Assembly: GCA_013695355.1 (NCBI GenBank)
Contig: JACDAQ010000035.1
Location: forward strand, 1-55,715
Direction: 5' to 3'
DNA: 55,715 bases
From: Candidatus Protochlamydia sp.
Lineage (GTDB): Bacteria; Chlamydiota; Chlamydiia; Chlamydiales; Parachlamydiaceae
Shown here: positions 1-9,066 of the stretch, one piece after another
How positions within the stretch are numbered: the stretch's first letter is position 1
Layout: each line of letters opens with the position of its first letter
The notes under the pieces: generated by a model
What the model saw: the letters and a program-made list of their open reading frames with translations, nothing else
Told to the model about the DNA's origin: nothing
The model's database searches: none
Program-made: the position numbers and the translations under genes

Positions 1-123
1 CTTGAAAGCTCCCGCGGTTGACGGATCTAAAAAGACCCCATATTATAATATTGGGTCGTTTTAGATACGCCAACCCCGGGGCTTTGAAGCAGTCCAAATT
101 TCCAATTTTTGAATTCACTTGGG
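1..123. repeat. Miniature inverted-repeat element, type A, cut by the window edge
   Basis: A palindromic element without coding capacity that matches, in opposite orientation, the element at 16882-17030. Shared parts are the inner arm GCTCCCGCGGTTGA, the AT-rich central palindrome around CATATTATAATATTGGG, the second arm GGCTTTGAAGCAGTCCAAA and the terminal TTCACTTGGG. The left terminal inverted repeat would lie before base 1. No transposase is encoded nearby, so a MITE-like non-autonomous element is the best description. Confidence 0.7.
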
Positions 124-191
124 TATAGAAATTGCCTGAAAGGCTTTAGTCCCAGAATCAAAAAAAAATAGAAATAGAGGAAGATTAAAAT

Positions 192-231
192 TTCACCTCA
201 TTCCAGCTATAATATAAAGGAATGAGGTGAA
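192..231. other. Perfect 13-bp hairpin
   Basis: TTCACCTCATTCC at 192-204 is exactly complementary to GGAATGAGGTGAA at 219-231, with a 14-base AT-rich loop. It lies downstream of the minus-strand gene ending at 292. A run of eight or more A on the plus strand follows on the far side (about 162-169), so on the minus strand it resembles a back-up terminator, although the U-tract is distant. Confidence 0.4.
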
Positions 232-246
232 CTATTGATACCGGCT

Positions 247-267
247 AAAAAACTCGGCAATTTGCCG
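247..267 (-). terminator. Rho-independent terminator of the 292-1464 gene
   Basis: On the minus strand the short stem CGGC/GCCG (CGGCAAATTGCCG) is followed by AG and six T, about 25 bases after the stop codon of the proline-repeat gene. The stem is short, so strength is uncertain. Confidence 0.45.
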
Positions 268-291
268 GGGTTCTAATTTACCTAATTAGTA

Positions 292-1464
292 CTATCCTGT
301 CATTTGATAGTACTCATTAGGATTCTCGACGATAGCTTCCCAAGTATAACATGAAACAGGCCTGGCTGATTCTTTAACAATATATTTCGGTGGGCTAAAA
401 AACCAGATGCATAAATTGTTGATTGCAGTTGCAACGCTAACCCAAGCATGATTGACACTATTGGCAACAACTTTAAAGGGCTTCCAAATCATGCTTGTGC
501 TGCAGTCAGAAGCCATTGTAACTACTTCCGAATTTAAAATGGCCTGAATTGTACCCCTTTCAACCAGGTCTAGGTCTTCGGGAATGCTCAATGCATTATT
601 AGATAAGGTAGGATGTATCTCAGGTTGAGGCAGCACGTCTGGTTGAGGGTCTGGCTGGGGTTTAATATCTGGCTGAGGTTGAGGTTGTACATCGGGATGC
701 GGTTGAGGCTGTACGTCTGGCTGAGGGTCTGGCTGAGGTATAATCTCTGGCTGCAGATCTAGCAGCTTTTCAGTTTTTACAGTTACTGAATGCTTGGCCA
801 ATTCTGGTAAAGTTGAATCTAAAGTATCTTCATTTTTTTGTGCCTCTTGCTGTTTATCTAAACAGTTTGAAACTTCAGAAAGGATAATCGTTTTTTTACT
901 TTCTACTTTAGTGATAGTAGAATTCTCGACTAATTCTATTTTTTTTGCCTGAATTGGTGCTCCTATTCTTATTGGTTCTTTAGGTAATGCAAGAGCGGGT
1001 TTGCTTGCTTCATCTGTGACAGAAGAGTGAACGATTACTTCTTCGTTTTTCGCCACAACCGTATCTACCATTTTTAATTCCATCTGAGTAGGCTGAACAA
1101 TCACTTCTATTTTCTCAACCTTAGACGAAGCTTCAAATTTGGTTGGACTTGAAGAAGCTAGAGCTGTTTCTGATTTTGCTACTGTAGACTTTTGAAAATT
1201 AATTTCTTCAGTTTTTTTGCTTTCTCCTAACTCCAATTTCCTTGGTTTTAAGCTACTTAAAAAACTAACGGAATTTTTGCTTATATTCTCCTTATCTTCA
1301 TTAAATTTTTTCTCTACAATTTTTGTGTATTTTTTTGCTCTTTCAAGTGCTCGATTTTTGTTATCTTTTCCAGGGGAATTTTGAGCTCCATTATGTTTTG
1401 TAGAAACTGTTAAAGGGGCAAAAGAGGTTGTATTTGAATAGGGTAATGGTTGAGGTTGTGCCAT
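292..1464 (-). CDS. Hypothetical proline-repeat protein (390 aa)
   Basis: I do not recognise this protein. The N-terminal 230 residues are rich in Lys, Glu, Ser and Thr and look disordered. Residues about 243-285 are a degenerate tandem repeat of the type PQPDPQPDVQPQP. A hydrophobic stretch near residues 330-355 (around VNHAWVSVATAINN) is the only plausible membrane or folded segment, followed by an aromatic-rich C-terminus. There is no signal peptide. The start at 1464 follows a purine-rich ribosome binding site (AAGGAAAG). The gene lies 21 bases after the coiled-coil gene 1486-2859 on the same strand, so the two are probably cotranscribed. Disordered, Pro-repeat proteins beside coiled-coil proteins are common among secreted effectors of intracellular bacteria, but that role here is only an inference. 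Confidence 0.7.
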   Translation of the reverse strand: MAQPQPLPYSNTTSFAPLTVSTKHNGAQNSPGKDNKNRALERAKKYTKIVEKKFNEDKENISKNSVSFLSSLKPRKLELGESKKTEEINFQKSTVAKSETALASSSPTKFEASSKVEKIEVIVQPTQMELKMVDTVVAKNEEVIVHSSVTDEASKPALALPKEPIRIGAPIQAKKIELVENSTITKVESKKTIILSEVSNCLDKQQEAQKNEDTLDSTLPELAKHSVTVKTEKLLDLQPEIIPQPDPQPDVQPQPHPDVQPQPQPDIKPQPDPQPDVLPQPEIHPTLSNNALSIPEDLDLVERGTIQAILNSEVVTMASDCSTSMIWKPFKVVANSVNHAWVSVATAINNLCIWFFSPPKYIVKESARPVSCYTWEAIVENPNEYYQMTG

Positions 1465-1485
1465 ATGTCTTTCCTTAAGTTTTGT

Positions 1486-2859
1486 TTAAAATATATTGCA
1501 GAAATGTGTTTTAACAGTCTTAGCCTGAGCCTGCTGCTCTAAATTAGCTTTTAATTCAAGCTCTTCTTTTAATTTTTCAAGGGATGCTTTAGATATGGCA
1601 TTCATTTCCAGTTCTTTTTTTAAGTTTGTGACTGATTCAACCAAACTGTCCTTTACAACTTTCAAATTTTCATAGTTGACTTTAATACTTTCCTTCTCGC
1701 TTTGCAAGATTTTTTTTTGTTCGCATTCTTTCTGATAATTTTTTGAAAGGATTTCTAAAGAATTTTCTTTATCAAGAAAAGCCTTTATTTTTTCTTGAAT
1801 AATTTTATCTTTTACTGCGTTTTGAGATTCTAAATCACCTATATATTTTTTATTATTTTCTAGAGATGTCTCAACATCATTCAATTTCTCTGTTTTATTT
1901 TTAAATTCTTTTTGCAAGGCGACTAGATTTTCATTCATTGTATTATAATCGATTTTTAATTGATCCATTTCTATAGAAATTTTTTCAATATTATTGTTCA
2001 AAGTTATAATATTTTCTTCAAGTTTCAATTTTTCAGATTTTAATCGCCCTGTTTCATTCCTTTGCAGTCGTATCATTTCCTCTTTTTCATTAATGATATT
2101 TTTTAAATTATTATTATCTGATTGGAATACATTCGATTGATCATTAATCGTTTTTTGTATATTATCGATCTTTTTTCTACAATCATCATTTTCTATTTGT
2201 ATTAATTGTATTTTATTAACATTTACTTTTTCACGGTTCTCGTATTTCAAATTAATTTCATTAACTTTTTTATTCAAATCAAATAATTCTGCATCCTGCT
2301 TCTCGCATTTGTCTGACAGAATAGCACATTTAGTGTTGACTTCAGCGTTTTTGTTTTCAAGAATTTGCTTTACCTCTTCTAGCTGAATAATTTTTTCAAT
2401 TTGTGCTCTTATATTTTCAGATTGAATTTTTAATGTTTCGCTAAATTCATTTTTTTGAGAATCATTAATTTTTTTTTGAAAAGCTAATTTATTTTTCAAG
2501 TCTTCATTAGTGCTATTTAGATTTTCATTTTGATCAAAATTTTGTTTGTTAGTTTTAAGTAATTCTTCATACAAATCAGTGATCGAGTTTAATGTTTCTG
2601 TTAATTCGTCTCTTTCTTTCCTCAATTCATTAATTTTTTTCATTTCTTCGCTGCAGTTCAAAGGCTCATCGTTATGTTCATTGTTCAAGTGAATTACATT
2701 TAGTTCTGATATATCAAATTTTGTTTCATTAAACGCATTCTCTATAGCCGGAAAAATACCTCCAACGTTAGAAATTGCATTTGGAAAAGAATTTGATTGG
2801 GACTGAAAATTATTTCTATATTGAATTTCATTATTCCCAATGCTTGGTACACTATTCAT
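1486..2859 (-). CDS. Hypothetical long coiled-coil protein (457 aa)
   Basis: From about residue 75 to 445 the sequence is almost uninterrupted heptad-like helix rich in Lys, Glu, Asn, Leu and Ile. The first 70 residues are Asn/Ser-rich and likely unstructured. There is no signal peptide or membrane segment. It resembles in style the coiled-coil proteins at 10555-13854 (Asn-rich head, long coil), but no shared head motif such as MNNFGDY is present, so it is a looser relative at best. The start at 2859 is preceded by a GGTGAT ribosome-binding-like sequence. It is the first gene of a likely two-gene unit with the proline-repeat gene. Function unknown; a structural or secreted role is possible. 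Confidence 0.7.
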   Translation of the reverse strand: MNSVPSIGNNEIQYRNNFQSQSNSFPNAISNVGGIFPAIENAFNETKFDISELNVIHLNNEHNDEPLNCSEEMKKINELRKERDELTETLNSITDLYEELLKTNKQNFDQNENLNSTNEDLKNKLAFQKKINDSQKNEFSETLKIQSENIRAQIEKIIQLEEVKQILENKNAEVNTKCAILSDKCEKQDAELFDLNKKVNEINLKYENREKVNVNKIQLIQIENDDCRKKIDNIQKTINDQSNVFQSDNNNLKNIINEKEEMIRLQRNETGRLKSEKLKLEENIITLNNNIEKISIEMDQLKIDYNTMNENLVALQKEFKNKTEKLNDVETSLENNKKYIGDLESQNAVKDKIIQEKIKAFLDKENSLEILSKNYQKECEQKKILQSEKESIKVNYENLKVVKDSLVESVTNLKKELEMNAISKASLEKLKEELELKANLEQQAQAKTVKTHFCNIF

Positions 2860-3211
2860 GATCTATCACCTTTTTTTCATATCATTATAATTTTTTGAGG
2901 CAATATATCAAAAAGTATATTTAAATGAAATGTTATTATTAAAAGGTAAGGATTTTTTTAATTTTAAAAATCGGATTTAATACTATTTTCAAATTTAATT
3001 TTGGGGAATATGTTAAAAAAAGACTTTGGTTGTTAATTTAAATTTTACCTAAATTGTTTATGCTTACAAGCTTAAAAAATGATATTTTTTTGACATTATC
3101 ATTTTAATCGTAAACAATTTTTCTTTACCTTCTTTATTTTCCCTTGTGACTTTCACCAATCTATGGTAAGTTATTCCTTTTTTACAAGCTGCTTTATAAG
3201 GTTAATGAATT
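2860..3211. other. AT-rich divergent intergenic region
   Basis: These 352 bases separate the minus-strand coiled-coil gene from yidC on the plus strand and should hold both promoters. A TTGACA at about 3090-3095 with TAAACA 15 bases later is the only recognisable promoter-like pair for yidC, and the spacing is short. No RNA gene or repeat is visible. Confidence 0.4.
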
Positions 3212-5206
3212 ATGGATAAACGATCTCTTTTGTTTGTTGTCGCCCTCTCCTTCACTCTTTTTGGTTTAAATCTTTTTTTCCAAAATCAAAATTTACGTCA
3301 AAAAGAAGAGTGGCAGGCAAAGCAAAAAATAATGCAAGCCACCAAAGAAAAGGATAAAATCGAGGAACCGGATCAATCGAAACCTCCATTCGACGCGTCC
3401 TATTCAGCACCTGGGCAAGGATTAGTAAATTCTCAAAACAAAGAAGAAAAATTCTTTGTTATAGAAAATGCCTATCAGCAGCTTGTCTTTTCCAATCATG
3501 GTGGAGCTTTAGCTGAAATTAACCTACCCTTTAAAACTGATGAAAATGAACAAAGCATCGTGCGTGAGATCGAAACTGACCGTACGATAGTCAGAAATCA
3601 TCCCTATAACGCCCATTTTCCAGCCCACCCTTTTTACACCCCTTCAGCTAATAATGACCAAGAACTTGTTTTTAATGAACAAGGCGTTTTGGGTGGATAC
3701 TACCCCTTATTACGCCGTGACCTTGTTCAGATCCCCCCTCGGAAAACAATCAAAGTAAAACCTCAATATTATGCCCTCAATATGGTTTCGGAATATCCGG
3801 AATTTGCGGAACTTGTCTATGAAGTTACTCATTTTGATAAACACTCTATCACTTTTGAAGCGTCTCAAAATAATCGACGGATCATTAAAAACTATTCTTT
3901 TGGAGATCCTTTAAAAGAGGGCCCTTATTGCTTGAATTTATCAATTCAAATTGAGGGTAGCGCTAAAAATTTATGGCTTACTTCGGGAATTCCTGAAGTA
4001 GAATGGATTTCCGGTGGTGCGGCCCCTTCTCTCAAATACCGCATTACAAGGAATAAAAAAGCTGAAGTGGAAAAGATCGATCTACCTAAAGAAGCCTCGA
4101 CAATCTCTTCTGTTTATCCTGACTGGGTTTGCAATTCGAATGGCTTTCTTGGAATGATCATGGACCCATTAAAAGAAATTGATCCTGGCTTTAGGGTGCA
4201 GACAATTTCAGGCCTAACCGTCCCCTCCCGTTTAACCGAAATCGATCAGGAATACGACCGTTATAAAGCAGAGGATCTTCCCGGTTACATGACTTTTCTC
4301 CCCCTCAAATCCCAACCCGGGAAAATGGACTTCCGATTTTTTGCGGGGCCTTTTGAAGGAGATATACTTAATGAAATCGATGCCAAATATTCTAATCCAG
4401 AAACAGGCTATAACCCTGACTACATTGCTTGCCAAACCATGCATGGATGGTTCACTTTTATTTCTGAACCTTTTGCAAAATTCCTGCTGATTTTAATGAA
4501 ATTTTTCCATCAACTTACGGGATCATGGGCCCTTTCGATTGTTTTATTGACTGTGAGCTTGCGTTTGATGCTTTATCCTCTTAATACCTGGTCGACAAAG
4601 TCCATGTTAAAGATGCAGCAGTTGGGGCCGGAAGTGGCTGCTATCCAGGAAAAGCATAAAAAAGATCCAAAGAAGGCCCAGACGGAAATAATGGCCCTTT
4701 ATAAAGAAAGAGGTGCCAATCCTGCTTTCGGCTGTTTGCCTTTGTTGATTCAAATGCCCTTCTTGATCGGAATGTTCGATCTATTAAAATCAAGTTTTGC
4801 TCTGCGTGGAGCATCGTTTATTCCTGGTTGGATTGATGATCTTACCGCTCCAGACGTTTTATTCAGTTGGGATCGTCCAATTTTTTTCATTGGAACTGAA
4901 TTTCATTTATTGCCCATCTTGCTTGGGTTGGTAATGTTCGTTCAACAAAAATACATGTCCACAGCAGCTAAAAATCCAAACGAAATGACTGATCAGCAAA
5001 GACAGCAAAAGGCTATGGGGTCAATGATGACCATCCTTTTTGCCGTGATGTTTTATAACTTTCCGTCAGGTTTGAACATTTACTGGCTCTCCTCCATGCT
5101 ATTAGGAATGGTCCAGCAAATGTTCATTTCAAAGCAAATGAAGTCCCAACCTGTAGCCGCTGTTGCTCCAGTTAAGAATGGACCGAAAAAAGCCCGCACA
5201 AGATAA
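3212..5206 (+). CDS. yidC: Membrane protein insertase YidC/Oxa1
   Basis: YidC inserts and folds inner-membrane proteins, with or without the Sec translocon. The 664-residue protein has the Gram-negative layout: an N-terminal anchor (about residues 5-24), a large beta-rich periplasmic domain (about 60-410), and a C-terminal Oxa1 core with five hydrophobic segments between about 420 and 645. The core carries the family pattern NPAFGCLPLLIQMPFLIGMF and the conserved cytoplasmic loop between the first two core helices (STKSMLKMQQLGPEVAAIQE). The C-terminus is basic (KKARTR), as usual for ribosome contact. The length is normal for the family, and the start follows an AAGG-type ribosome binding site. 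yidC, dnaA and lgt are also neighbours in Chlamydia; here an ankyrin gene and coiled-coil genes are inserted between them. Confidence 0.95.
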   Translation: MDKRSLLFVVALSFTLFGLNLFFQNQNLRQKEEWQAKQKIMQATKEKDKIEEPDQSKPPFDASYSAPGQGLVNSQNKEEKFFVIENAYQQLVFSNHGGALAEINLPFKTDENEQSIVREIETDRTIVRNHPYNAHFPAHPFYTPSANNDQELVFNEQGVLGGYYPLLRRDLVQIPPRKTIKVKPQYYALNMVSEYPEFAELVYEVTHFDKHSITFEASQNNRRIIKNYSFGDPLKEGPYCLNLSIQIEGSAKNLWLTSGIPEVEWISGGAAPSLKYRITRNKKAEVEKIDLPKEASTISSVYPDWVCNSNGFLGMIMDPLKEIDPGFRVQTISGLTVPSRLTEIDQEYDRYKAEDLPGYMTFLPLKSQPGKMDFRFFAGPFEGDILNEIDAKYSNPETGYNPDYIACQTMHGWFTFISEPFAKFLLILMKFFHQLTGSWALSIVLLTVSLRLMLYPLNTWSTKSMLKMQQLGPEVAAIQEKHKKDPKKAQTEIMALYKERGANPAFGCLPLLIQMPFLIGMFDLLKSSFALRGASFIPGWIDDLTAPDVLFSWDRPIFFIGTEFHLLPILLGLVMFVQQKYMSTAAKNPNEMTDQQRQQKAMGSMMTILFAVMFYNFPSGLNIYWLSSMLLGMVQQMFISKQMKSQPVAAVAPVKNGPKKARTR

Positions 5207-5212
5207 CAAAAA

Positions 5213-5251
5213 GCCAGTGAGGTTCTATTAAATATTAGCTCTCTCACTGGC
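5213..5251 (+). terminator. Hairpin after yidC
   Basis: GCCAGTGAG at 5213-5221 pairs with CTCACTGGC at 5243-5251, beginning a few bases after the yidC stop codon. There is no proper U-tract, so this may be a weak terminator or an mRNA-stabilising hairpin. Confidence 0.4.
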
Positions 5252-5414
5252 CATACCTTATTAATATTCACAGAAGCTCAAAGATAACAAGGCACAAAAG
5301 GAAATTTATTATTCCTTATATCTTAACAACTTAATGTTTTTTGGATGAATTAATTCAAATGAAAGTTGATAGCGTGCAAATCGAATAGAAAAATTATGTA
5401 GCTTGTTTAACCTT

Positions 5415-8400
5415 TTAGCTAAATTTGTGGTTGTAAAAATTTTGTGCAATCACCGTTAAATTTTGTAAAACTTTGAAATATTCTTCCAAATTAACAGTTT
5501 CACCGCCTAAGGTATACCCTTTTTGTCCCATATCATAAAATAGCCATTCCTTTTTTTTCTTTGAGTAATGATGAGATTTCAAAAGCAGAGACATAATTTT
5601 TTCAATTGTTCCTTTCAAATTTAAATCCGAATGGATTAATTTCATTCCTATCATTTCGTCAATTCTTTCAAAAATATTTGATTTATCAATATTAAACCAT
5701 ATGGACAAACATTCTATTATTTCTTCAAAAGGAAGAAATAATTCTTTTCTGATATTTACACTTTCTTTATTGAGTGAATGAAAATGAAAATTTGAATTTT
5801 TAACAAATAATTGAATTGCTAATTCATCTTTATTTCTTCTGCCAGATGTTTCTACTCTATTTTGATATTTCTTTTTTGTTTCGTTGTAGCTTTCTATTAG
5901 TGCCTTATCTCCTGCAATATAGGTAACTATATTAAATTCTTTTAAAAATGATTTACTTGATTGAAATTTGGCTAATTTTTTAGGTGTATAAATTCGAACC
6001 ATATTATGAAAGTCTGTGGAAAACCCTTTTGCTGTATTTTTATATACTCCTTCAACTCCCTCTTCAACTATTGAATAATTTGATTCTCCAAGATTATTAA
6101 TCTTAATTTCAAGCAGTTTAAGGAAAATTTCAAAATGCTCTTTTTCTCCATCGATCAGAAAAGAAAATTGCATTGGAGAATAGGGGAACATTTCTCCTCG
6201 CGCAGCGGCACCTATCGCAAAGCATGCCCATTTAGGCAACTGTACTTGAAATTTTGCTTTAAAAAGGTCTTCTGTTTCATTAACAAGCAAGCTAAGCAAA
6301 CCCTTAAATTTTTCTGTCATTTTTTCTTGTCGGCTTTTTATATTTAATCCTGATTTCCTATCGGCATTCCTGGCTTCCATTAAAAGAAAACGCTTATCTT
6401 TTATTTGATGCGCTTCGTTTTGAGCGAAAAATTTTGGGAGAAGTTGTGAATTACTTTTGTCTAAAAGCCCCTTAAGGGGTGAATTTTTTCTACGTGGTAT
6501 ATTAGTTTTTGAAAGATTATTTACAAAAATATTTTCAATAATCTTCAATTTTTTAAACAGATACTGCTCAAATAAATTATTATTTTTATTTAAAAGAGCG
6601 AGGGCACCATTGACAATTTTTGTCCCTTCAATTAATGCCCTTTCAAGTTCAATTTTAGCACGCTGCACTACCCCTTCGTCAGATTGGTTTCTCCCTCGTT
6701 CCAAATTTTCTTTGGCATTTTCAATGTAAAGCGTACTTATTTTTAGCAAATAAATAATTTGCTTTTCTATATCTTTATCTTTTTTTGCCTTAAGCAAGGA
6801 ATTTAAATATGCTTTTTCACGAAATTTTTTTATATGGTACGTGTCGGTTAATAGTTGGCTCTCATTAGTGATTGTGGAAGAATCAGTGTGTATTTCATTC
6901 ATTAAAGGTAAGCTTCCATGAAAACCCTGTTTTCTTAAAAAAAATTCAATAAATGCATCCTGATTAAATAAAATGGCTAGGTCAAAAGGCAGGAGATTTT
7001 TGTCATTGGCAAGTTCGGCCGTGTCTTGTTTTTGATCTGCTAAAAGGATTTTTGCAGTTTCAAGAAATCCATGTTGAGCAGCTAAATGCAAAGGCGTATT
7101 CCCTTGCTTGTTGGCGCTAAAAGTGTTGGCGTCATTTTGTATCAATAGAGAAAGAATTGAAAGTTTTTCCTTGCGCCAACAAGCACTATGCAATGGTGAT
7201 TGTCCTCTGTCATCGAGTGTATTGATAAGTTTTTTACATGAATTTTTTTTTAAAAGTTCTTCTAGAATTTGAGGTTGATCATAAGCCGCGGCAACGTGAA
7301 GCAAGGTTTGCTTTTGAAGGTTTTGATATGTAATATCAGCTTGATTCTCAATAAGCAACCTGACTGTCGAAAAGTGTTTCATAGCCGCAAAAAAAATTGG
7401 AGTTCTGCCTTGATCATCCTGGCTATTAATATCTACCTTATTTTTAAGCAGACATTTGACATTTTCATTGAGACCTGCCTGAGCCGCCAAATGCAAGGGG
7501 TTTATTTTTAGTAATAAAGAATTAAGATCAGGTTGCAAATTTTCATCGAACAAATATTGGATGCTTACAGGGCAATTTTTTTTGCCTGCAATTACAAATA
7601 AAAATGTTTCTTTTTGCTCTGCTATTTGAACTGGAAATTCCTTTAATATCTCTATTTTTTCGTTAAGAGCTGCCAAATGTAAGGGAGTGCACCCTTGTTT
7701 ATCACTTTTGTCCAATAAAACGTGTTTGCTTGACAGCCATTTCACCATGGCAAGATTACCTTGCTCTGAAGCAATATGCATCACATTCTTTCCATCTAAA
7801 AGGCGGCATCGATTTAGGCAGTCAGGGATAATACTATCAAGCCATTTCATGATTTCAAGCCTATTGGAAATTGCACAAGCATGGAACAAAGTGCCTTCCT
7901 TACCATAAAATAAAGTGATGAGATCTGGTTTGTCATCTATCAACTTTTTTACATATTCAAATTCTCCACTTAAGCAAGCAAAATAACATTTATGAAATAA
8001 GGGTTGTACCATTACATCAGTATTTAATTTTAAAATGAGATTTTCAATTGTATTTAATAATTCAACATTAACCAATGGCTCACTTTTAAGAATGCTTAAG
8101 GCTTCTTCAAATAAACTTAATTCTTTTTTAGGGTCAGCAGGTGAATGAGGATCATTTATCAAAATTACTAATGCCTCCTGTAGCAAATGAATGGCATTTT
8201 GCAAAGGACGCTCTTCCGTTTTAATCGGCCGACTGTCATCTCCATCTGAAGAGGAATTTGAAAAACCATTTTCAAGGCAGTTTAACGCATCTTCGACTGT
8301 GTCAAAAGAGGGTTCGCATAAGGATTTGTACTCCGTGTCTTTTTTTAACGGTTTATCGCATGTATCGTTGTAATTTTTGATATTATCATCTTTTTTTAAG

Positions 8401-8765
8401 ATCGATAGAGCCTCATTAACTAAATCACATGAATTTTTTTTGAGGTGCGATTTGAGTACCCTTTTCGAAGTTTTAATTTCTTTTTTATCATTCAGTAAAA
8501 TTATATCTTCATCTGAATTTGAAAAATTAAGAAGGTCATATAAACCATTCTTCAAAATAATGGTTGAAACTTTTGTTGCTGAATTTTCAATTTTCTTATT
8601 AATATCTTTTTCAGCTTTCGTTTTATAAGTGGGTTTAAACTTTTCCTGGGTAATCTCTTGTGAATTAAAAAGATTTTGCACTGGAATGGATGGTAGCGAA
8701 GGAGCGGTTGTCGTTTCGGTAGAGGAGATAATTTCACTTGAAGAAATTGCATTATTTATATTCAT
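5415..8765 (-). CDS. Ankyrin-repeat protein with a degenerate nucleotidyltransferase-like domain (1116 aa)
   Basis: Residues 1-270 are charged and mostly unstructured, with a Ser/Asp patch. About nine ankyrin repeats follow (about 285-625), with clear signatures such as GCTPLHLAAL, TPIFFAAM, TLLHVAAA and NTPLHLAAQHG. A helical linker (640-800) leads to a C-terminal domain whose motif GAAARGEMFPYSPMQF (from about residue 852) resembles the glycine loop of DUF294/GlnD-type nucleotidyltransferases, normally G-S-x-x-R-G-E-x-x-P-Y-S-D-x-[DE]. Here the catalytic acids are replaced (S-P-M-Q), so the domain is probably inactive as an enzyme. Ankyrin proteins of intracellular bacteria are often secreted effectors; that is inference here. 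It interrupts the yidC-dnaA neighbourhood. Confidence 0.8.
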   Translation of the reverse strand: MNINNAISSSEIISSTETTTAPSLPSIPVQNLFNSQEITQEKFKPTYKTKAEKDINKKIENSATKVSTIILKNGLYDLLNFSNSDEDIILLNDKKEIKTSKRVLKSHLKKNSCDLVNEALSILKKDDNIKNYNDTCDKPLKKDTEYKSLCEPSFDTVEDALNCLENGFSNSSSDGDDSRPIKTEERPLQNAIHLLQEALVILINDPHSPADPKKELSLFEEALSILKSEPLVNVELLNTIENLILKLNTDVMVQPLFHKCYFACLSGEFEYVKKLIDDKPDLITLFYGKEGTLFHACAISNRLEIMKWLDSIIPDCLNRCRLLDGKNVMHIASEQGNLAMVKWLSSKHVLLDKSDKQGCTPLHLAALNEKIEILKEFPVQIAEQKETFLFVIAGKKNCPVSIQYLFDENLQPDLNSLLLKINPLHLAAQAGLNENVKCLLKNKVDINSQDDQGRTPIFFAAMKHFSTVRLLIENQADITYQNLQKQTLLHVAAAYDQPQILEELLKKNSCKKLINTLDDRGQSPLHSACWRKEKLSILSLLIQNDANTFSANKQGNTPLHLAAQHGFLETAKILLADQKQDTAELANDKNLLPFDLAILFNQDAFIEFFLRKQGFHGSLPLMNEIHTDSSTITNESQLLTDTYHIKKFREKAYLNSLLKAKKDKDIEKQIIYLLKISTLYIENAKENLERGRNQSDEGVVQRAKIELERALIEGTKIVNGALALLNKNNNLFEQYLFKKLKIIENIFVNNLSKTNIPRRKNSPLKGLLDKSNSQLLPKFFAQNEAHQIKDKRFLLMEARNADRKSGLNIKSRQEKMTEKFKGLLSLLVNETEDLFKAKFQVQLPKWACFAIGAAARGEMFPYSPMQFSFLIDGEKEHFEIFLKLLEIKINNLGESNYSIVEEGVEGVYKNTAKGFSTDFHNMVRIYTPKKLAKFQSSKSFLKEFNIVTYIAGDKALIESYNETKKKYQNRVETSGRRNKDELAIQLFVKNSNFHFHSLNKESVNIRKELFLPFEEIIECLSIWFNIDKSNIFERIDEMIGMKLIHSDLNLKGTIEKIMSLLLKSHHYSKKKKEWLFYDMGQKGYTLGGETVNLEEYFKVLQNLTVIAQNFYNHKFS

Positions 8766-9066
8766 AACTAAAGAACCTATTCTTATAATTTGATCATAGA
8801 CTATTCATAGATATTTATTTTGTCAATGAAACCTATCCCCCTAATCTGATTGGTACATGTGTCAAATAAAATTTGTAAGGTTGATTTTTTTAAATATTAT
8901 ATAGTTTGAAATATATTTTTTTTGATTTCTTTTGGAAGAGGTTTACCTAGGTGAGTTCACTTGGGTATAAAAGGCAAGTGTGTTAAAATCGCTTTATGAA
9001 TAGGTTAAACATGTTTATGCTATTGACTAGCAATTACAACAATTCACAATGTTAAATGGAGTAAGG
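8766..9066. other. Intergenic region between the ankyrin gene and dnaA
   Basis: About 300 bases, strongly AT-rich, expected to carry divergent promoters. It contains the abutted type A element ends at 8946-8965. I looked for DnaA boxes of the TTATCCACA type and saw no cluster, so nothing supports an origin here. Confidence 0.4.
8946..8965. repeat. Two type A element ends joined without an interior
   Basis: CCTAGGTGAG directly followed by TTCACTTGGG. These match the left (CCTAAGTGAA) and right (TTCACTTGGG) terminal repeats of the type A elements at 16882-17030 and 1-123, but the roughly 130-base interior is missing. The next bases (TATA) also match the flank of the copy at 1-123. It could be an internal deletion product or an excision footprint. 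Confidence 0.5.

Noticed and set aside
600-760. Regular short repeats that resemble a CRISPR-like array
   Set aside because: They are in frame and encode the Pro/Gln/Asp repeat of the 292-1464 protein; there are no unique spacers.
6135-8628. Several plus-strand open frames opposite the ankyrin gene
   Set aside because: They are antisense shadows of a gene with clear ankyrin motifs and have no ribosome binding sites or recognisable products.
8766-9066. Replication origin next to dnaA
   Set aside because: No cluster of DnaA boxes or AT-rich 13-mers could be seen, and dnaA is not always next to oriC in Chlamydiae.
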